From CAYZJV01 sp964473245 (GTDB lineage: Bacteria > Spirochaetota > Spirochaetia > Sphaerochaetales > Sphaerochaetaceae), in the NCBI GenBank assembly GCA_964473245.1, contig CAYYOL010000004.1, positions 1 through 64,000 of the forward strand: a stretch of 64,000 nt of DNA, read 5' to 3'. Shown here piece by piece: positions 24,602-33,039 of the stretch (position 1 is the first letter of the stretch; each line of letters opens with the position of its first letter). A program made the position numbers and the translations under genes. The notes below the pieces were generated by a model, which was not told the origin of the DNA, did not search any database, and saw only the letters and a program-made list of their open reading frames with translations.

Positions 24602-25777
24602 TTATCGTTTCCTCATGAGGGAGGACATCTTTCGAGCCTCCCGAATCATTGTCTCAGCTAGTAGTCTGATCTGGTGTTCGTCGGTATCTGCACCGAACGA
24701 GATTCGAACTGCCGACCCGGCGTCGGTAGATGCAATACCTGCACCGGTCAAAAGATCATTGGACCCTTTCGAGGCATTGTTCGAACATGCCGAACCACTC
24801 GAAATGCAGAATCCTTTGTCATACATGATGCGCGTGAACACCTCCGAAGGGATATGCGGTACGACACAGGTGAATATGAATGGCGTGCACTGGTGAAAAG
24901 AAGTAAATGGTGGACTGATCAATTTCACCAGCGATCCTTCTTCAGCGATAGATTTCTCGAAGAGCCTCCGTAGCAAGGCACCTTGTTCCAGCGACTCCCC
25001 CTCTGTCAGCACTGCCTCCTCTAGGGCTATGTTCATTGCTACAATGGCGGCGAGATGTTCGGTTCCTGGCCGTATACCCCGTTCCTGCCCACCTCCTCGG
25101 GAGAGTGGTTCCCAAGATTCGCTTCGGAGGTAGAGGAAGCCTGTCCCCTTCGGCCCCTGAAATTTATGTGCACTGAACGAGGCTGAATCGACACCGAGCG
25201 AGCCTAGGTTGAAGGGGATCTTTCCTGGAGCCTGCACTGCGTCGCAGTGAACATGAACTCTCCTTCCATACCTTTGTTCGTGATTTCGAATCACTCGAGT
25301 CAGCTCACTCATATCCTGAACAGTTCCCAGGACGTTGTTCACGAGCATGATGCATACCATCTGAGTCGTTTCATTCAGTGCTTGTGCTAGGGACTCTGGA
25401 TCCACATAGCCACCAGGAGCTCGCACTAGCTCGACTTCGTAGCCATGTGATTCCAGTATGCGTCTGTACTGGAGCACCGAGTCGTGTTCTATAGCACTGA
25501 GAACGACTCGGCCTGGATTCGGTCGCCACAGAAGAGACTGCAGTATGATCGCATTGCTCTCTGTCGCTCCAGAGGTGTATATGATCTCTTTCGGCGATAC
25601 TTTGAGCAGTCGAGCTGTCCGCTCGCGTTCCGCATGAAGGGCCTTCGCTGCCGCAACGCCATCCTTGTGGAGGGCACTGGGGTTTCCCCGGTAGTTTCTC
25701 GCTGTCTCTACATATGCCTGGATGGACCGCTCACTCATCGGTGAGGTTGCTGCCCAATCGAAGTAGTATGGAATCAT
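24602..25777 (-). CDS. Cysteine desulfurase, probable sulfur donor to ThiI
   Basis: A PLP enzyme that releases sulfur from cysteine as a persulfide. The 391-residue protein begins YYFDWAATSP, has the PLP lysine in SAHKFQGPKGTGFLY and the catalytic Cys in ISSGSACS. Its location 1 bp before thiI suggests a dedicated partner for s4U rather than a general IscS, since no iscU or Fe-S genes are nearby. The ATG at 25777 is preferred: it lies 6 bases after a -10 element (leaderless). An in-frame TTG at 25795 with AAAGG upstream is the alternative. Confidence 0.92.
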   Translation of the reverse strand: MIPYYFDWAATSPMSERSIQAYVETARNYRGNPSALHKDGVAAAKALHAERERTARLLKVSPKEIIYTSGATESNAIILQSLLWRPNPGRVVLSAIEHDSVLQYRRILESHGYEVELVRAPGGYVDPESLAQALNETTQMVCIMLVNNVLGTVQDMSELTRVIRNHEQRYGRRVHVHCDAVQAPGKIPFNLGSLGVDSASFSAHKFQGPKGTGFLYLRSESWEPLSRGGGQERGIRPGTEHLAAIVAMNIALEEAVLTEGESLEQGALLRRLFEKSIAEEGSLVKLISPPFTSFHQCTPFIFTCVVPHIPSEVFTRIMYDKGFCISSGSACSNNASKGSNDLLTGAGIASTDAGSAVRISFGADTDEHQIRLLAETMIREARKMSSLMRKR

Positions 25778-25783
25778 GGTTGT

Positions 25784-25812
25784 ATCATGGTCCAAATCGA
25801 TACCTTTTGCAA
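25784..25812 (-). promoter_or_regulatory. Promoter giving a leaderless cysteine desulfurase-thiI mRNA
   Basis: On the minus strand TTGCAA (25807-25812), 17 bp, CATGAT (25784-25789), then 6 bases to the ATG at 25777. Confidence 0.5.
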
Positions 25813-25821
25813 TAACTTGCC

Positions 25822-25850
25822 TTGTCTCTCCCCCTGTTTCGGAGTATAAC
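25822..25850 (+). promoter_or_regulatory. Promoter giving a leaderless aroB mRNA
   Basis: TTGTCT (25822-25827), 17 bp, TATAAC (25845-25850), then 5 bases to the ATG at 25856. A GAGG sits 1 base before the ATG, too close to act as a normal ribosome-binding site. Confidence 0.6.
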
Positions 25851-25855
25851 GAGGT

Positions 25856-26893
25856 ATGCAGAAACTCTATTCATGCAACCTTGGTACCAGGAATTCCGAT
25901 GTCTATACCGTTGATTCATTGGATACACTCGATGCACGGTATGAGGAACGCAACCCAGCGATACTTTGGGTAGCAGATCGTAATACACAACACTTGGTTC
26001 CAAAAGGGGCTGTGAGTGTTGTTCTAGAGGCCGGGGAGTCGGAGAAGGGGTGGTCGAGTATAGAGAGGATCGTTCGTGCGGCACAAAGACATGCTATTGC
26101 ACGAGATGGTCGCCTTATCGCCCTCGGTGGAGGCGTCGTGTGTGATATGACGGCATTCGCCGCTTCGATCTATATGCGTGGTTGTGCTCTGACATTGATC
26201 CCCACCACGCTGCTCGCGATGGTAGATGCCTCGCTCGGTGGAAAAACTGCGATAGACTTGTTGGGAATGAAGAATCTCGTAGGAACGTTCTACCCTGCAG
26301 ATGAGATTATGATCTATCCTGATGCCCTGCAAACCCTTCATGCACATGAGTTCACCAATGGGCTTGGAGAGGTGCTCAAGCATGCTATTCTCGCTCCGGA
26401 CACCACGCTCACGCAAATGCTCTCAGAGAGAAGAGAGCTCGTGATCGGTCGTGAACAGCGTGCACTTGAACAGATCATTGCACTCTCATTAGATGTTAAG
26501 CGGAGCTATATTGAGCGAGATCCCACCGAGAAGCTTGGAATCCGAGATGCATTGAATCTCGGTCATACCTTTGCACATGCACTGGAATCGGTGGGGAACA
26601 TGAGCACCTGGTCACACGGAGAGGCTGTTGCTTGGGGTGTTATCAGAGCTCTCGATGCAGGGGTCGCCATGGGTATCACAGACGCCTCGTTCGCCGAAAC
26701 GTATCGTCGCCTGTTTGTCGAGTACGGTTTCGACACCACGGTACGCCTTTCCGATATTGAATTGTTCCTCGAAGCACTTGCGAGTGACAAGAAGCGGAGG
26801 CAGGGGCACGTACGCTTCGTGCTCATGGAGGGGCAGGGACGCTACCGTTTGCAGAGACTTGAGGAGTCTCTGATCAGACAGGTCATAGCATAG
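25856..26893 (+). CDS. aroB: 3-Dehydroquinate synthase
   Basis: Second step of the shikimate pathway, converting DAHP to 3-dehydroquinate with NAD+ and a metal ion. The 345-residue protein shows GGGVVCDMTAFAASIYMRG, IPTTLLAMVDASLGGKTAID, the GLGEVLKHA segment and the NLGHTFAHALE metal-binding motif plus SHGEAVAWG. It diverges from the cysteine desulfurase. With aroH (56709) it shows that this organism can make aromatic amino acids, although the other aro genes are elsewhere. Confidence 0.96.
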   Translation: MQKLYSCNLGTRNSDVYTVDSLDTLDARYEERNPAILWVADRNTQHLVPKGAVSVVLEAGESEKGWSSIERIVRAAQRHAIARDGRLIALGGGVVCDMTAFAASIYMRGCALTLIPTTLLAMVDASLGGKTAIDLLGMKNLVGTFYPADEIMIYPDALQTLHAHEFTNGLGEVLKHAILAPDTTLTQMLSERRELVIGREQRALEQIIALSLDVKRSYIERDPTEKLGIRDALNLGHTFAHALESVGNMSTWSHGEAVAWGVIRALDAGVAMGITDASFAETYRRLFVEYGFDTTVRLSDIELFLEALASDKKRRQGHVRFVLMEGQGRYRLQRLEESLIRQVIA

Positions 26894-26928
26894 TCCCTGT
26901 GGTGACCGCGATCGTACTCGCAGCGAGA

Positions 26929-29433
26929 TCAATCGTCGAAGAGTCTCAGATAGTGTTCGAATGCTTTCTTAGCCAGTCTTAACTCCTGACTGAAGGTACT
27001 TCCATCGACCTCATCGACCAGTTGACCGAGCGCATACAAGGAAGAATCGAGTGCTTCAAAACCATTTCTCGTACTGCTGAAACGATACACTCCGTTACCC
27101 TGTGCATTGAATTGCACGAACCCGAGCTGTCGTTGCTTCTTTTTCAGTTTGCAGAGTGCAAGAATCCACATGAGATTATCGATAAGCGGACGTGGATCTC
27201 CTGCGGTGAATGTGCCAGATGGAGGAGATTCCAAAATTCCCTTCGATGGATCGATCTTTCCGTTCAGTTCGAGAATTTGGAAGAACTTGTCTCCAAAATG
27301 GATATACTGATTATGGTACAGGATCGCTGCAGGGAAGTTCTTCGGTCGTTTCGATGCTCCTTTGTTCGCAATCGCCAAATAGGAGAGATCTTCGTAGGGG
27401 ATCACCACGACTCTCCGTTTTCCCTTCGAAGCATGCACCATGGGGTACTCACGTTTGTATAGGGTAACCATGTTGCGAGAACCCTCCTGCGCGATCCGTT
27501 CCGACTTCTCCCTTCTCACCTGTTTCCCAGATTTCCGTTCCTCTTCCCGCAATCCGAGTAAGCGGGAGCCCAATCCAGGGGAGATAGTCTCGAGCCACTC
27601 CTTCTTGAGCGGAGAGACCGTACGCGCATACATTCTGCTTGTCTGAACGATCTCTCCTGCAAGCAAAAACTGAGGCATCTCCTTGAACCAAGCAGATCCA
27701 GGGTGGATATAGATCTGATCGGCAGTAAGACTTTTGTACATACTCCGTTTCGCTCTGACGCAGACAAACTGCAATAGCCCGGCAGCAAGACAACAAAGAT
27801 AGTCCTTCGTGGAACCTCCGGAACCGATCGGCACACCGATATCGCTTACGATGCTCGCCAATTGCTCAGCTACATGATGTATTTCTGCCATCGAGGGGTA
27901 GTCCAGATATTTCTTCTTGCAATAGGCCTCTCGAGCCTCATTCGACGGTAACGCTCTCATGTGCTTGTACAGGTGAAGATAGGAGATAAAGTCTCCCTGC
28001 TCCGAGTTGAAAGACTGGTGAGCCTTTCGTGCCTCGTCCTCGAATCCGGGAGGGAAGATGAAGGGCGTCTTCGATGAGAGGAACGCAATGGCGATAAGTA
28101 CTTCCTGCATCACGTTCGGATAGTGGAGCATGGCTTCAACCACCACACGGGCATGTCGTGGTAGCAGAGGAAACCGCACCATATGTTCACCGATAGTCGT
28201 GAGTTGTCGCTTGTCATCGATTGCCTCGATGAATCGCAGTGTCTGCTCTGCACTAGAAATCGCACTTGCCTTTGGACGAGTAATAAAGGGGAAATATTCA
28301 TAGTCGAAAATCCCCAGTTCGCTCATCCTCAAGACGACCTCGGAGAGGTCCGTGCGAAGAATCTCTTCAAGCCCGAACTGTTCTCGTACTATGAAATCAC
28401 GTCTCTCATAGAGACGAATACAGACGCCTGGAGCGGTTCTTCCCGCTCTGCCGGCACGCTGTTCACACGAACTTCGGCTTATGGGCAAACTCACCAGTGA
28501 GGAAGTGAAATTCTTCTGATTATAATAGTTTATCTTTGCAATTCCAGAATCGATCACTGTCGTAATGCCGTCGATCGTGACACTGGTTTCCGCAATATTC
28601 GTAGCAACGACCACCTTCGTCTTTCCTTTCGGAGTGGGGATGAACACTCGCTCTTGCTCCTCTTTCGAAAGGCGTCCAAAGAGGGGGAGAATATGGAGCT
28701 TTCGACTGAATGAACTCGATTGAAGATGTTGCATGCAAGTCTTGATATCGAACTCACCTGGAAGGAAGATCAGGATATCACCATCGGATTCTTGCATCCG
28801 CTTCTCCACCGTCGAGACGATCGTGGTGAACAACTCTTCCGGGTTCTCCGTGCGTTTGATTGGACTGTACCGAACCTCGACCGGATGGATTCTGGCATCT
28901 ATGCTGATAATCGGAGCATGGTCGAAGAAGTCACTGAAAATCTTCGTATTGATCGTGGCAGAGGAGACGATCACCTTGAAGTCGGGTCGCTCTTTCAGCA
29001 CTCGTTTGAGTAGACCCAGAACGAAGTCGATATTGAGACTTCTTTCGTGAGCCTCGTCGACCAACATCACCGAATAGTGCGATAAGAGTGGGTCGGCTTT
29101 CAGCTCCATGAGGAGTATGCCATCGGTCATGACCTTGATCTTCGTGTTTCGTTCGGTAGTGTCGCTGAAGCGCATCTTGTAACCGACATATCCCTGCTCT
29201 GCATCGAGCTGACGGGTAATGAATTCGGATACGGAGAGCGTAGCGATCCTTCTTGGTTGTGTAACACCGACAATAGCGTTCTTTGTGTATCCCGCTTCGT
29301 TCAGAATCAGTGGCAGTTGTGTGGTCTTCCCGGAGCCTGTGGGACTTTCGACGACAATCACTTGATTGTTCGCTAGGGCTTCGAGAATCTCCTTCCGGTG
29401 TTGATACACCGGTAGATGTGTCATGGTAAGCAC
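26929..29433 (-). CDS. DEAH-box ATP-dependent RNA helicase, HrpA/HrpB-like
   Basis: An RNA helicase of 834 residues: P-loop PTGSGKTT, motif II DEAHERS, motif III SAT, the QRAGRAGR motif VI, then helicase-associated and C-terminal domains. It is shorter than E. coli HrpA (about 1300) and closer to HrpB or the spirochaete HrpA size. In Borrelia an HrpA helicase is a global post-transcriptional regulator; the same role here is only possible. A GTG start at 29433 has an AAAAGGAA site inside the end of hisS, so this is the second gene of a hisS operon. Confidence 0.9.
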   Translation of the reverse strand: MLTMTHLPVYQHRKEILEALANNQVIVVESPTGSGKTTQLPLILNEAGYTKNAIVGVTQPRRIATLSVSEFITRQLDAEQGYVGYKMRFSDTTERNTKIKVMTDGILLMELKADPLLSHYSVMLVDEAHERSLNIDFVLGLLKRVLKERPDFKVIVSSATINTKIFSDFFDHAPIISIDARIHPVEVRYSPIKRTENPEELFTTIVSTVEKRMQESDGDILIFLPGEFDIKTCMQHLQSSSFSRKLHILPLFGRLSKEEQERVFIPTPKGKTKVVVATNIAETSVTIDGITTVIDSGIAKINYYNQKNFTSSLVSLPISRSSCEQRAGRAGRTAPGVCIRLYERRDFIVREQFGLEEILRTDLSEVVLRMSELGIFDYEYFPFITRPKASAISSAEQTLRFIEAIDDKRQLTTIGEHMVRFPLLPRHARVVVEAMLHYPNVMQEVLIAIAFLSSKTPFIFPPGFEDEARKAHQSFNSEQGDFISYLHLYKHMRALPSNEAREAYCKKKYLDYPSMAEIHHVAEQLASIVSDIGVPIGSGGSTKDYLCCLAAGLLQFVCVRAKRSMYKSLTADQIYIHPGSAWFKEMPQFLLAGEIVQTSRMYARTVSPLKKEWLETISPGLGSRLLGLREEERKSGKQVRREKSERIAQEGSRNMVTLYKREYPMVHASKGKRRVVVIPYEDLSYLAIANKGASKRPKNFPAAILYHNQYIHFGDKFFQILELNGKIDPSKGILESPPSGTFTAGDPRPLIDNLMWILALCKLKKKQRQLGFVQFNAQGNGVYRFSSTRNGFEALDSSLYALGQLVDEVDGSTFSQELRLAKKAFEHYLRLFDD

Positions 29434-29436
29434 AGA

Positions 29437-30741
29437 TTAGTTCCTTTTGATGAGTTCCACTACCTCTGTGATGTTCAACCCGCGGTAATCGGTCCGAGTT
29501 GCTAGGTGTCGTACGGTGCAGCGTTGCTGTTCGACTTCCTGTTCGGAAAAAAGTATGGCAAACGGTATATGATTCTGTTCAGCATACTTGAACTGGGCAC
29601 CCATCTTCCTATCGGCTAGATACATGTCACAGCGAAGACCGGATTTGCGCAATTGAGCGGCGAATTTGTGGTAGTGGGGACGAAGTTTTTCGTCCTGATT
29701 GAGAATGATGACATCGCTGGAGGCGGTATCTTTGATCAGTGGGCTGCCAAGCTCCTCGAGTGCTGCAAGGAGACGATCGAGTCCTATCGAGGAGCCGACT
29801 CCTGGAAGGTGCTCTTTGGTGTACAGCGTCGCTAGATCGTTGTATCGGCCTCCTGAACAGACTGAGCCGATCGAGGGGAGATCGTCGAGAAATGTCTCAT
29901 AGACTACTCCAGTATAGTAGTCGAGTCCTCGTGTGATGGACGGATCCAGACAGAAGGAATCACCGATACCCAACTCATCGAGCAGCCCGAAAATGGTTCG
30001 CATGCGATCCGTATGTTCGGTCTCACCCCCTGCGAGGAGAGAGAGTTGGTCGAGTACGGAGTCGTACGATCCCGAGGCATCGGTATTGATATAAGCGAGG
30101 ATGCTGTTTGCTGCAGCGCGATCCTTCGTTATATCTGAAAGTTGTGCAACGACAGCCTCTTCACCGATCTTTCTGAGTTTGTCGACGGTTCGGAGGATTT
30201 CAACTGAATTGTCCAGCACTCCTATATGGGAGAGAAATGCGTTAAACAACCCCCTGTGTGCAACGCGAATGGTGAAATGCGTGAGACCAAGAGCAGAGAG
30301 AGCGCTGTGCATCATACTGAGAATTTCTACATCTGCGTGTGCAGAATCGATACCGACTATGTCGAAATCGCACTGGTAGAACTCTCTGAACCGACCTCGT
30401 TGCGGATTCTCTCCTCTCCAGACCTTAGCTATATGGAATCGTTTGAAGGGGAGGGCCAGCTCATGCAGGTGCCCCGCCATGAACCGCGCGAACGGGACGG
30501 TGAGGTCGAATCTGAGTGCGACATCTCTTCCCCCGTTGTCAGCGAAATGGAAAATCTGTTTATCGGTCTCACCACCACCTTTTCCAAGAAGCACCTCTGT
30601 ATACTCGAGTACAGGTGTATCGATGGGAACGAAACCATGCAACGAAAAGTCATGTTCGAGGGTCGCGATCACCTGTTTTCTCGTGATTTCCTGTGATGGG
30701 GTCGAATCTCTGAAGCCTTTCAGAACTTTAGGTTGAATCAT
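29437..30741 (-). CDS. hisS: Histidyl-tRNA synthetase
   Basis: Charges tRNA-His. The 434-residue class II synthetase starts QPKVLKGFRDSTP and shows motif 2 (RGRFREFYQCDFDIVG), the histidine-specific GGRYNDL and GLDYYTGVVYE segments, motif 3 (GSSIGLDRLLAAL) and the C-terminal anticodon-binding domain. The ATG at 30741 has an AGGAG site 9 bases upstream; an in-frame ATG at 30762 does not. Promoter at 30790-30818. Confidence 0.96.
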   Translation of the reverse strand: MIQPKVLKGFRDSTPSQEITRKQVIATLEHDFSLHGFVPIDTPVLEYTEVLLGKGGGETDKQIFHFADNGGRDVALRFDLTVPFARFMAGHLHELALPFKRFHIAKVWRGENPQRGRFREFYQCDFDIVGIDSAHADVEILSMMHSALSALGLTHFTIRVAHRGLFNAFLSHIGVLDNSVEILRTVDKLRKIGEEAVVAQLSDITKDRAAANSILAYINTDASGSYDSVLDQLSLLAGGETEHTDRMRTIFGLLDELGIGDSFCLDPSITRGLDYYTGVVYETFLDDLPSIGSVCSGGRYNDLATLYTKEHLPGVGSSIGLDRLLAALEELGSPLIKDTASSDVIILNQDEKLRPHYHKFAAQLRKSGLRCDMYLADRKMGAQFKYAEQNHIPFAILFSEQEVEQQRCTVRHLATRTDYRGLNITEVVELIKRN

Positions 30742-30789
30742 GCGAAACAGCTCCTGTTGCATTTTTGGATGAGATGGTATACACCATAG

Positions 30790-30818
30790 AGTGTAAACAA
30801 ATCCTCAGGAAACTGCAA
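30790..30818 (-). promoter_or_regulatory. Promoter of hisS
   Basis: On the minus strand TTGCAG (30813-30818), 17 bp, TACACT (30790-30795). Confidence 0.5.
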
Positions 30819-30841
30819 TAAGCCAAAGTGGTACGCTACAC

Positions 30842-32047
30842 ATGTTCATACGCTACAAGAAAGAGAAGAATGGGTCGAATGTCCCGGTCGCCGAGATCTA
30901 CACGGAGAAGGAGCATGGAATCGATTCGAAAAATATCGACCTCGATGCAGTCTGGACTGTACGGAAACTCAAACAGTCGGGAGCTGAGGCATATATCGTA
31001 GGTGGTGCTGTTCGAGATCTGCTTTTGGGAAGAAAGCCGAAAGATTTCGATATCGCCACTTCGGCGTCGCCGAGGCAGGTTCAGAAACTCTTCTGGAATG
31101 CACGCATCATAGGGAAGCGCTTCAAACTCGTACACCTTACATTCAAAGACAAGATCCTTGAGATTTCGACCTTTCGTTCTGGCGATGATGGAACCGAAGG
31201 AACTTCGATCTATGGTACGGTGGAACAGGATGCGAAACGACGCGACTATACGGTGAATGCCCTCTACTACGATCCGACAGACGGCCAATTGGTTGATTTT
31301 AACCGCTCCATGCAGGATTTCAAGCGAAAACGAATTCGATCCGTACTTCCCCTCTCATCTTCATTTATTGAAGATCCGGTGAGAATGATTCGAGCGATCA
31401 AGTATTCTGTCACTACCGGATTCTCGCTCCAGTTCGACGTGCGGCGGGCGATACGGAAGCATGCGACCGAATTGGCGCGGGTCTCCAGTTCCCGGTTGAC
31501 TGAAGAGGCATCGAAGATTCTCTGTTCGGGCGACTCGGCACAGATATTCGCAGAGTTGCAACGATACAAGCTACTGGTGTACTTGCTCCCTTGTGTAAGT
31601 GTGTTCAACCGCCTTCCGGAAGTGTACGAATCGTTATCTGTCATCGATCGAAAGATAGCCGATCTGAAAAAACGAGATGAGACAGCCGACGAACATCTGA
31701 AAGGTGAGTTATTCGCTGCGCTGGTGAAGCCCATCGTTTCGAAGGGACAACCCGATACACCGCCTGAAGACATTTTCAAGGAGATGTATAGTCAGGTGAA
31801 GACTCTGATCAGTCCCTTGACTCCACCTAATTACGATGTGGAGCGGGCTACAGTGACTATTCTGGAATCGGAAGGTGTTTCGGTTCCCAAGAATTGTCTC
31901 AAGGCACGTAGGCCGATACGTCAACCGGGAGCCATAGGATTCAAGCAGCGGGGAACGAGAAAGGCTGGCTCTCCAAGAAAGCGGAGAAAAAGTCCCTACC
32001 CGAAAAAAAGTGGCACCCAGAAGAGTGCCTCCAAGAAAGAGAGCTGA
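30842..32047 (+). CDS. pcnB: Poly(A) polymerase I-like nucleotidyltransferase
   Basis: Class II nucleotidyltransferase of 401 residues: VGGAVRDLLLGRKPKDFDIAT with the metal-binding DFD, EQDAKRRDYTVNALYY, and ARIIGKRFKLVHLTF, which matches the poly(A)-polymerase type sequence rather than the CCA type (compare the cca gene at 17604). RNA 3' polyadenylation marks transcripts for decay. The last ~35 residues are a very basic Lys/Arg/Ser tail, as in PcnB proteins, probably RNA-binding. There is no clear ribosome-binding site before the ATG at 30842. Confidence 0.8.
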   Translation: MFIRYKKEKNGSNVPVAEIYTEKEHGIDSKNIDLDAVWTVRKLKQSGAEAYIVGGAVRDLLLGRKPKDFDIATSASPRQVQKLFWNARIIGKRFKLVHLTFKDKILEISTFRSGDDGTEGTSIYGTVEQDAKRRDYTVNALYYDPTDGQLVDFNRSMQDFKRKRIRSVLPLSSSFIEDPVRMIRAIKYSVTTGFSLQFDVRRAIRKHATELARVSSSRLTEEASKILCSGDSAQIFAELQRYKLLVYLLPCVSVFNRLPEVYESLSVIDRKIADLKKRDETADEHLKGELFAALVKPIVSKGQPDTPPEDIFKEMYSQVKTLISPLTPPNYDVERATVTILESEGVSVPKNCLKARRPIRQPGAIGFKQRGTRKAGSPRKRRKSPYPKKSGTQKSASKKES

Positions 32048-32060
32048 GTGCAGGGTAGGA

Positions 32061-32921
32061 TTACGCCCACTCCTCGATTTCGATATTCACACCAGAGACG
32101 AAAATCCCCCCATATTTTTCCAGAGAATCGGCTATATATTCCTGTAACTCTGCAAGCGTGGTGGATATCTGGTGTTTCATGGGGACTCGCAGTTTGACGG
32201 TCAGGTTGTACCCCTCCGGTTCGATCTTCATACCGACCTTCTTCACCTTGATCATATTGTCGAATTCGTCAAGGCAATGAATGACCATCTGAGTTAGTGC
32301 AGCTTCACTCATGGTGATCTTCCCATATTTGCTGAATTCAGGGCGGACTATGGTCTTCTCATAGGCTCGTTGTCTCGCCCAGGGTAGTTTTGCTTTGTTC
32401 TTGAAGAATACGCGCATGGAATCGTAGACGATCTGGGGATAGTTTCGCGTGATCTCAATCGATGGAACCGGGATCACATGCTTTCCCTCGGAGAATCGGA
32501 TACGCATAGCCATCTCGATCTCCTCCTTGCTAGCGATATCCTCGATTCGGAAGATCCGTTCCGGTTCGGGTAGCTTCAACCTTGCAGCGATCTTATGAAC
32601 CATCTTCTCAGAGGTGCCTATGATCAGAAGCCTATGGTACTTCTCTTTCTGCAGAGCGACCATCGTTTCACGTTGATGCTCATCGTCGTCGAATAGTGCA
32701 GTTCTCACCGCTGTGAGAAAGTTCTGTTCACGCTTCGCCGAACGTCCGGCAATAATCCGTTCGTCTCGTATCAATAGTCCATCATCTATTATCAAATCGA
32801 TGTTATGCTTCTCGGCAACTAGTTTTGAGCGGAAACTCTTGCCTGTGCCGCTTCTTCCGACCAGTGCGTAGACCTTCACCCCTTTTAATTTCCAAAAAGC
32901 ATAACGGAATATGCGGTTCAT
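32061..32921 (-). CDS. P-loop nucleotide-binding protein fused to an Asp23/Gls24-like domain
   Basis: A 286-residue cytoplasmic protein. Residues 14-29 form an ATPase start with P-loop GRSGTGKS, followed by LIIDDGLLIRDERIIAGRSAKRE, a Walker-B-like acidic strand and a GKHVIPVP segment. The last ~85 residues (MSEAALTQMV ... VSGVNIEIEEW) read like an Asp23/Gls24 domain: a helix, paired strands and a closing strand. I know similar uncharacterised proteins from Clostridia only from memory. The ATG at 32921 is chosen because a -10 element ends 7 bases upstream (leaderless). It diverges from the rnf operon with overlapping promoters. Function unknown. Confidence 0.78.
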   Translation of the reverse strand: MNRIFRYAFWKLKGVKVYALVGRSGTGKSFRSKLVAEKHNIDLIIDDGLLIRDERIIAGRSAKREQNFLTAVRTALFDDDEHQRETMVALQKEKYHRLLIIGTSEKMVHKIAARLKLPEPERIFRIEDIASKEEIEMAMRIRFSEGKHVIPVPSIEITRNYPQIVYDSMRVFFKNKAKLPWARQRAYEKTIVRPEFSKYGKITMSEAALTQMVIHCLDEFDNMIKVKKVGMKIEPEGYNLTVKLRVPMKHQISTTLAELQEYIADSLEKYGGIFVSGVNIEIEEWA

Positions 32922-32923
32922 AT

Positions 32924-32952
32924 TTACTGTTATACAGTTTTTCCTGTAAGAT
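32924..32952 (+). promoter_or_regulatory. Promoter of the rnf operon
   Basis: TTACTG (32924-32929), 17 bp, TAAGAT (32947-32952). The leader of about 80 bases contains a 5-bp hairpin TCCCT/AGGGA (32983-32998). It overlaps the divergent promoter 32929-32957. Confidence 0.55.
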
Positions 32953-32957
32953 ATGAA
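32929..32957 (-). promoter_or_regulatory. Promoter giving a leaderless mRNA for the P-loop/Asp23-like gene
   Basis: On the minus strand TTCATA (32952-32957), 17 bp, TATAAC (32929-32934), then 7 bases to the ATG at 32921. Confidence 0.5.
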
Positions 32958-33039
32958 GACGTTTGAACGAGAACCTTGCATTTCCCTTTCGAGAGGGAGG
33001 GTTTTATCGTGTCTTGAACACACAAAGGAGTAACACGGC

